A stretch of DNA of 8,922 nucleotides from Acetobacteraceae bacterium (GTDB lineage: Bacteria > Pseudomonadota > Alphaproteobacteria > Acetobacterales > Acetobacteraceae), in the NCBI GenBank assembly GCA_027306955.1, contig DAHUXX010000181.1, forward strand, positions 1 through 8,922. The letters are read 5' to 3'. The position numbers and the translations under genes are program-made. A model generated the notes under the pieces. It made no database searches. It had not been told where the DNA came from and was given only the letters and a program-made list of their open reading frames with translations. Positions 4,694 through 8,922 of this stretch are shown piece by piece. Each line of letters begins with the position of its first letter. The stretch's first letter is position 1.

Positions 4694-6001
4694 CTAGCTC
4701 CTTCCCACACCCCGCACGGTGAAGCCGGCCGCACCCAGCGACGTGGCATCCAACAGGTTGCGCAGGTCGACCACGACCCGCCCGCGCATTCGGCCAGCCA
4801 GCGCCGCGGGCGCCACGTCGCGGAATTGCTTCCACTCCGTCACCACCACCAGCGCGTCTGCGCCTAGCGCTGCCGCGAGCGCGCTGTCGCACCAGGCGAT
4901 GCGCCCGGGCAGCAGCGGCCGTGCCTGGTCCATGCCCTCCGGGTCGAACACCCGCACGTGTGCCCCGTCCGCCTCCAGCCGCGCGACGAGCGGCAGCGCC
5001 GGGCTGTCACGCATGTCGTCGGTCTCGGCCTTGAACGTCAGGCCCCAGACCGCGACGGTCCGACCGCGCACCTCGCCGTCCATCGCCGCGATCACGCGCG
5101 CCGCGTTCGCGGCCTTGCGTGCGTCGTTCACCGCGACCACGGTCTCGATCAGCCGCGTCGGCGCCCCGGCCTCCTGCGCGATGCGCACCAGCGCCAGCGT
5201 GTCCTTGGGAAAGCAGCTGCCGCCGAAGCCCGGCCCCGCCTGCAGGAAGCGCGGCCCGATCCGCGCATCGAGCCCGATCCCGTGCGCGATCTCGCCGACA
5301 TCGGCGCCGACGCGCTCGGCGAGGTCCGCCATCTCGTTGATGAACGTGACCTTCATCGCCAGGAACGCGTTAGCCGCGTACTTGATCAGCTCCGCGGTCT
5401 CCAGCCGCGTGAACAGCACCGGCGCCGAGAGCGGCGGCGCGGAGACGGCCTCGTAGACGCGCCCCAGGACCTCCCGTGCGCGCGGGCTCTCGCAGCCCAC
5501 CACCACGCGGTCGGGGCGCATGAAATCGGCGATGGCGTTGCCCTCGCGCAGGAACTCGGGGTTGGAGGCGACGTCGAGCGCCAGGTCCGGCCGCGCCTCC
5601 GCCACGATCCGCGCGATCCGCCGCCCGGTGCCGACCGGAACCGTCGATTTGGTGACGATCACCGCCGGCGCCGTCAGCGCCCTGGCTACCTGCTCGGCCG
5701 CCGCGAACACATAGGAAAGGTCGGCATGCCCGTCGCCGCGCCGTGTCGGCGTGCCGACCGCGATGAACACCGCCTCCGCTCCCGCCACCGCCTCCGGCAG
5801 CGAGTCGGTGAAGCGCAGGCGGCTGTCGTGCGCGGCCACCAGTTCCGCGAGACCGGGTTCGTAGATCGGCATCCGCCGTGCGCGCAGTGCCGCGAGCTTC
5901 GCCGCGTCGGCCTCCACGATCGCAACCTCGTGCCCGAACGCCGCGAAGCACGCACCGGATACCAGGCCCACATAGCCGCCGCCAACCATTGCGATGTGCA
6001 T
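4694..6001 (-). CDS. ugd: UDP-glucose 6-dehydrogenase
   Basis: 435 residues, the normal length. The enzyme oxidises UDP-glucose twice with NAD+ to UDP-glucuronate in the cytoplasm, a precursor of exopolysaccharide, capsule or lipid sugar modification. Features seen: Rossmann GGGYVG loop at 7-12 with the acidic E30 at the end of beta-2; VGTPT at 82-86; TKSTVPVGT at 117-125; ELIKYAANAFLAMKV with K207 and N211; the catalytic loop GPGFGGSCFPKDT with nucleophile C263 and D267; and the C-terminal UDP-binding half with LTFKAETDDMRDSP at 321-334. ATG 6001 is chosen because MHIAMVGGGYVG is the conserved N-terminus and GGGAG lies six bases upstream; an upstream start at 6055 would add 18 unrelated residues. 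It stands alone, with no glycosyltransferase or polymerase genes nearby, and is divergent from lolA. Confidence 0.96.
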   Translation of the reverse strand: MHIAMVGGGYVGLVSGACFAAFGHEVAIVEADAAKLAALRARRMPIYEPGLAELVAAHDSRLRFTDSLPEAVAGAEAVFIAVGTPTRRGDGHADLSYVFAAAEQVARALTAPAVIVTKSTVPVGTGRRIARIVAEARPDLALDVASNPEFLREGNAIADFMRPDRVVVGCESPRAREVLGRVYEAVSAPPLSAPVLFTRLETAELIKYAANAFLAMKVTFINEMADLAERVGADVGEIAHGIGLDARIGPRFLQAGPGFGGSCFPKDTLALVRIAQEAGAPTRLIETVVAVNDARKAANAARVIAAMDGEVRGRTVAVWGLTFKAETDDMRDSPALPLVARLEADGAHVRVFDPEGMDQARPLLPGRIAWCDSALAAALGADALVVVTEWKQFRDVAPAALAGRMRGRVVVDLRNLLDATSLGAAGFTVRGVGRS

Positions 6002-6156
6002 CAACCGCTCCCTTGCCGCGGCGGCTTTCCAGCACGAAACCGCGGTTCGCTCCACCCTGGCGTGTGCTGCCCGCCTCGGCGTAACGGCGGCTTACAAATC
6101 CCCCATCCGAGCGCCGCATCTTTCTTCCGCCGCGGTTTCGGCCCACATGCACGCCC
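6002..6156. promoter_or_regulatory. Divergent ugd/lolA promoter region
   Basis: 155 bases between the divergent ugd and lolA starts. Both promoters must lie here unless transcription enters from outside. I see no strong -35/-10 pair on either strand. The notable content is an 11-bp perfect inverted repeat (annotated separately). The lolA ATG at 6157 lacks a visible Shine-Dalgarno. Confidence 0.4.
6035..6140. repeat. 11-bp inverted repeat CGAAACCGCGG / CCGCGGTTTCG in the ugd/lolA spacer
   Basis: CGAAACCGCGG at 6035-6045 and its exact reverse complement CCGCGGTTTCG at 6130-6140. The copies are 95 bases apart centre to centre, close to nine DNA turns. The first copy is itself part of a near-palindrome, CGAAACCGCGGTTCG (6035-6049). 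It could be a pair of operators for one regulator acting on both divergent genes, or chance in GC-rich DNA. Confidence 0.4.
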
Positions 6157-6792
6157 ATGAACCGTCGCCAACTCCTCGCCCTGCCGGCGGTCGCGGCCCT
6201 GCTGCTGGCGGCCGCCCCGGCGCCGAAGCCGCTCACCCCGGCCGAGCAGCAGGCGGTCGCGCGCGCCGCCGCCTATCTCAACTCCATCCATACGCTTAAG
6301 GCGCGCTTCCTGCAGATCGATCCCAACGGCAACACCGCCAACGGCACCGCCTGGCTGCAACGCCCGGGGAAGATGCGCTTCCAGTACGATCCGCCGAGCC
6401 CGCTGCTGCTCCAGGCGGCGCGAGGCTGGCTGATCTATGTGGACAAATCCCTGCCGCAGACCTCGGCCTTCCGCCTGTCCGACACGCCGCTCGGCATCCT
6501 GCTCGCGCCCAGGATCACGCTCAGCGGCGACGTGACGGTGACCAATGTCCAGCAGCAACCGGGCGAGATCGACCTCACCGTCGTGCGCACCGCCAACCCG
6601 ACGCAGGGCTCGCTGACGCTGATCTTCGCCACCGACCCGCTGACGCTGCGGCAATGGTCGCTGGTTGACGCGCAGGGCAACGAGACGCGCGTCTCGCTGT
6701 TCAACGTCGAGCTCGGCGGCCATTTCGACCCCTCGCTCTTCGCCTTCAAGGATCCGCAGCTGCAGAAGCCGGTGATTCCGAACGGCGGGTAG
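6157..6792 (+). CDS. lolA: Outer-membrane lipoprotein carrier protein LolA
   Basis: 211 residues, a typical length. LolA is the periplasmic chaperone that takes lipoproteins from LolCDE and passes them to the outer membrane. Residues 1-20 (MNRRQLLALPAVAALLLAAA) are a Sec-type signal peptide with cleavage near AAA-PAP. The mature part shows the LolA-family pattern: YLNSIHTLKARFLQIDPNG at 35-53, then GTAWLQRPGKMRFQYDPPSP (the conserved [LF]xRPGxxRwxY turn), PLGILL, VSLFNVELGG and a final LFAFKDP. The alphaproteobacterial form has DPPSP after the RPG turn, as here. The start is fixed by the signal peptide; no Shine-Dalgarno is visible. It is monocistronic and convergent with the D-aminopeptidase gene, 13 bases separating the two stops. 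Confidence 0.92.
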   Translation: MNRRQLLALPAVAALLLAAAPAPKPLTPAEQQAVARAAAYLNSIHTLKARFLQIDPNGNTANGTAWLQRPGKMRFQYDPPSPLLLQAARGWLIYVDKSLPQTSAFRLSDTPLGILLAPRITLSGDVTVTNVQQQPGEIDLTVVRTANPTQGSLTLIFATDPLTLRQWSLVDAQGNETRVSLFNVELGGHFDPSLFAFKDPQLQKPVIPNGG

Positions 6793-6805
6793 CGCGCCGC
6801 GCGGC

Positions 6806-8368
6806 TCAGACGCGCCGGTAATCAAGCCGCCGCGACAGCCAGCAGCCGAGCGTGATGCCCGCCACGCTGCCCGCTCCGTCGCGCAGCACCGCAAGCGTCC
6901 AGTCGCCCGGCGGCGAGTGGTCGAGCGCGCGCGGGCACGGCATCGCCCAGAGATCCTCGCCGATTGGCTCCAGCAGCTCCATCCGCCCCTGGCCGAGGAA
7001 GCCCGAGAACGCCGCATAGGGCACCCCGGCGTCCGTCACGGTCAGCTCCGCGTCCAGCTCCGCGCAGCGGTAGCGCCCCGCGATATCGGCGCGCATCCCT
7101 GGCTTGACTGGCACCAGCGTCGAGAAAAGGTTGTCGGCAGGCCGTTCGAGCCGCAGCCCCTGCGGCGTGGGCACCAGCCGGCTGGCCCGTGCACCGCCAC
7201 CCGCGCTGCCATCCGCCTTGAGATCGAGCGTCTCCGTCCGCCAGGCGGCGAAGCGCAGCTTGACCTGGCCCGGCTCCCCGGCGTCCACCCGCGCCGCGAT
7301 GCCCGTCTCCGGCTCGATAAAGGCGCCGAGCCAGGCGGGGGCGGGCAGCGAAGCGTCTGGCTTGGGCTTGGCCTCGCCCAGAGCTGCGGCCAGCACGTCG
7401 ATCGCTGCCGCCCGTGCGTCGGAGAGGTGGTTGAGCATCGCGACGACGCTGATGCGCTCCTTCGGCAGGTAGAGCCGGTGGCTGCTCCAGCCGCGCAAGC
7501 CCCCGCCGTGCCCGGTAGCAGGCCGTCCCAGCGCCTCCTCCCGCGCCAGGCCGAACCCGTAGGGTGCCACCCCGCCATCCGCGAACGCGACCGGCGCCGC
7601 GAGGCGCTGGTACAGCGAACCCGGGTCCTCGCGCGTCGCGTCGATATGCTTCTCCCAGGCGATCATGTCGTCGAGCGAGGCGCCGAGCCCTGCGTCGCCG
7701 GTCCAGATCAGCCGGTTCACCGCGACCCGGTGCCCGCCCTGGCTCATCTGCTCGTAGCCCTCGGTGCCGTCGGGCAGTGCCCGCGTCTCGGCCGCGAGAA
7801 TCGCACTCGCCATGCCGGCGCGGTCGAAAATGCCGCGTAGGTGCTCGGCCAGGCTGCGGCCCGTCCGTTCCGCCAGCACGTCGCCGAGCAGGCGGAAATT
7901 CTGGTTCACGTAGGAGGAGCGCGCGCCAGGTGCGAAATGGAGCGTCCGCGCCCCCGCGATAACCATCGCCGCCTCGGAATCCCCGAACGGCGCCTCGGCC
8001 GGCGAGCCATGCAGCATCGCGACAGCCCAGTAGTCGCGCAGGCCGGACTGGTTGTGTGCGAGTTGCAGCGCATTGGGCTTCGGTCCCGCGAGCCGGGGCA
8101 GCCGCGCCGCGATCGCGTCATCAAGCACCGTCGGGTCCGGGAACGCCGCGAGGACCGAGGCGCACGTGAACTGCTTGGTGATCGAGCACATCCGGAACAG
8201 GGATCCCGGCGTGAACGGCACGCGCCGCTCTGCGTTGGCCCAGCCCCAGGCATGGCGCGCCAGCACCCTGCCCTCGCGCAGCACGGCTACGGCGCCGCCA
8301 GGCCCAGGGTAGGTGCGGGGGAGGGCGGAAAGGGCGCGGTCGAGCCGCGCGGCGAGCGTATCGTTCAT
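6806..8368 (-). CDS. dap: D-aminopeptidase (DAP type, serine hydrolase of the beta-lactamase/penicillin-recognising fold)
   Basis: 520 residues, the same length as the Ochrobactrum anthropi D-aminopeptidase (EC 3.4.11.19), which removes N-terminal D-amino acids (D-Ala, D-Ser, D-Thr) from peptides, amides and esters. The catalytic residues sit at the same residue numbers: MCSITKQFTCA gives C61, nucleophile S62 and K65; SSYVNQNF gives Y153; GHGGGLRGW gives H287. Conserved blocks such as NQSGLRDYWA, RIW-like WTGDAG, DDMIAWE.HIDATR, APYGFGL and the C-terminal GCWLSRRLDYRRV also match. After the catalytic domain (about 1-330) come two eight-stranded barrel domains, ending in DAELTVTDAGVPYAAFSGFLGQG. 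There is no signal peptide, so it is cytoplasmic. The ATG at 8368 has only a weak ribosome site. It is divergent from a gamma-glutamyl hydrolase gene. The match is from memory of the DAP sequence. Confidence 0.93.
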   Translation of the reverse strand: MNDTLAARLDRALSALPRTYPGPGGAVAVLREGRVLARHAWGWANAERRVPFTPGSLFRMCSITKQFTCASVLAAFPDPTVLDDAIAARLPRLAGPKPNALQLAHNQSGLRDYWAVAMLHGSPAEAPFGDSEAAMVIAGARTLHFAPGARSSYVNQNFRLLGDVLAERTGRSLAEHLRGIFDRAGMASAILAAETRALPDGTEGYEQMSQGGHRVAVNRLIWTGDAGLGASLDDMIAWEKHIDATREDPGSLYQRLAAPVAFADGGVAPYGFGLAREEALGRPATGHGGGLRGWSSHRLYLPKERISVVAMLNHLSDARAAAIDVLAAALGEAKPKPDASLPAPAWLGAFIEPETGIAARVDAGEPGQVKLRFAAWRTETLDLKADGSAGGGARASRLVPTPQGLRLERPADNLFSTLVPVKPGMRADIAGRYRCAELDAELTVTDAGVPYAAFSGFLGQGRMELLEPIGEDLWAMPCPRALDHSPPGDWTLAVLRDGAGSVAGITLGCWLSRRLDYRRV

Positions 8369-8516
8369 GAAAGCAGTCTCGGCGCCTCGCGTCGCGTCGG
8401 CAATCGCCTCGGACCCGGTTGGCCGTCATGCACCTGTCGCATCACAGCAATTTCGTCTTCTTTTTGCCCCCGAGTTCGCCGATATTGCGACAATCAGTTC
8501 TGTTCCCGGGCCACTC
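8369..8516. promoter_or_regulatory. Divergent spacer between the D-aminopeptidase and gamma-glutamyl hydrolase genes
   Basis: 148 bases that must hold both promoters. An AT-richer patch at 8448-8466 (CAATTTCGTCTTCTTTTTG) stands out in this GC-rich DNA, and GATATT at 8481-8486 could be a -10 for the plus-strand gene, but no good -35 precedes it. No FNR-type box or clear operator is visible. Confidence 0.3.
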
Positions 8517-8922
8517 ATGAAGCCGCTGATCGGAATTTCCTGCTGCACGAAGCTGTTCGGTGCCTATGGCATGCCGAACCACGCGGCGTCGGACCCCTAT
8601 GTCCGCGCCACCGATTTCGTGGTCGGCGGCATCCCAGTGCTGATCCCCGCGAACGGCGAGCGTTCCGACACCGCGGGCATCGTCGCCCGCCTCGACGGGC
8701 TGATGCTCACCGGCAGCCGCAGCAACGTGGAGCCCGCGCGCTACGGCGGCCAGCCGCATCCGGAGGGCGTGCCCGAGGATCACGCGCGCGACGCCGCGAC
8801 GCTGCCGCTGATCCGCGCCGCCATTGCCGCCGGGGTGCCCGTTCTCGCCATCTGCCGCGGCCTGCAGGAGCTCAACGTCGCGCTCGGCGGCTCGCTGCAC
8901 CAGCGCCTGCAGGACCTGCCGG
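8517..8922 (+). CDS. Gamma-glutamyl-gamma-aminobutyrate hydrolase-like protein (PuuD/peptidase C26), 5' part, cut by window edge
   Basis: Only the first 135 codons are present; the frame is open to the right edge. Sequence starts MKPLIGISCCTKLFGAYGMP, has LDGLMLTGSRSNVEPARYGG at 59-78 (the GGxD/N-type loop of the family, here TGSRSNVEP), then VPEDHARDAATLPLI and the nucleophile elbow PVLAICRGLQELNVALGGSLHQ at 108-129 with catalytic C113. This is the class I glutamine amidotransferase fold of PuuD, which hydrolyses gamma-glutamyl-GABA in putrescine breakdown; related proteins split other gamma-glutamyl amides. The His and Glu of the triad lie outside the window. ATG 8517 is used because it gives the conserved IGISC start; the ribosome site is weak. 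The substrate is not fixed by what is visible. Confidence 0.88.
   Translation, partial: MKPLIGISCCTKLFGAYGMPNHAASDPYVRATDFVVGGIPVLIPANGERSDTAGIVARLDGLMLTGSRSNVEPARYGGQPHPEGVPEDHARDAATLPLIRAAIAAGVPVLAICRGLQELNVALGGSLHQRLQDLP

Noticed and set aside
4958..6160. 400-codon open frame on the plus strand opposite ugd
   Set aside because: Arg/His-rich shadow with no motif. ugd on the minus strand has all catalytic motifs.
6001..7017. 338-codon minus-strand frame spanning lolA and the end of dap
   Set aside because: It crosses two well-identified genes, has biased composition and no recognisable domain.
1..8922. Mobile elements, CRISPR arrays, phage or defence genes
   Set aside because: No transposase or integrase motifs, no regularly spaced repeats and no atypical low-GC island were seen. 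All genes share the same GC-rich codon style.

Overview
The window is ordinary-looking, GC-rich chromosomal DNA from an alphaproteobacterium. The operon order rimP-nusA-rnpM-infB, an RnpM protein carrying an extra L7Ae-like half, and the style of the LolA, RimP and NusA proteins suggest Rhodospirillales, most likely Acetobacteraceae. That placement is an impression from protein style and was not tested by any search. I see no transposase, integrase, phage gene, CRISPR array, tRNA or rRNA. No stretch longer than about 155 bases lacks a gene or a recognisable intergenic element.

Region 1 (1-3060, minus strand) is the transcription/translation operon rimP -> nusA -> rnpM -> infB (infB runs off the left edge). 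A sigma70-like promoter at 3032-3060 is followed by a strong intrinsic terminator (2972-3002). The U-tract of that terminator ends only about 8 bases before the likely TTG start of rimP. This looks like a leader attenuator for the whole NusA/IF2 operon.

Region 2 (3061-4693) is a small copper module. A Sco/SenC copper chaperone (plus strand) faces a Tat-exported cupredoxin (minus strand) tail to tail, with a perfect 13-bp hairpin between them that could end both transcripts. The cupredoxin has a CuA-like Cys-x3-Cys pair but lacks the usual CuA histidine spacing. A perfect TTGA-N6-TCAA (FNR/FixK/Dnr-type) box lies about 60 bases upstream of it, where a class II activator would bind. This suggests a copper electron carrier or NO/oxygen-related protein made under low oxygen or nitrogen oxides, metallated with help from Sco. 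It is the most interesting part of the window.

Region 3 (4694-6792) has UDP-glucose 6-dehydrogenase (minus strand) and the lipoprotein carrier LolA (plus strand), divergent across a 155-base spacer. The spacer carries a perfect 11-bp inverted repeat with its copies 95 bases apart centre to centre. Both genes serve the envelope: UDP-glucuronate supply and outer-membrane lipoprotein transport.

Region 4 (6806-8922) has a D-aminopeptidase (minus strand) whose catalytic residues fall at the same residue numbers as in the Ochrobactrum anthropi DAP enzyme. It is divergent from the 5' part of a class I glutamine-amidotransferase-like gamma-glutamyl hydrolase (PuuD/peptidase C26 type, plus strand), cut by the right edge. 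The pair may act in amino-acid or peptide catabolism, but that link rests on position only.
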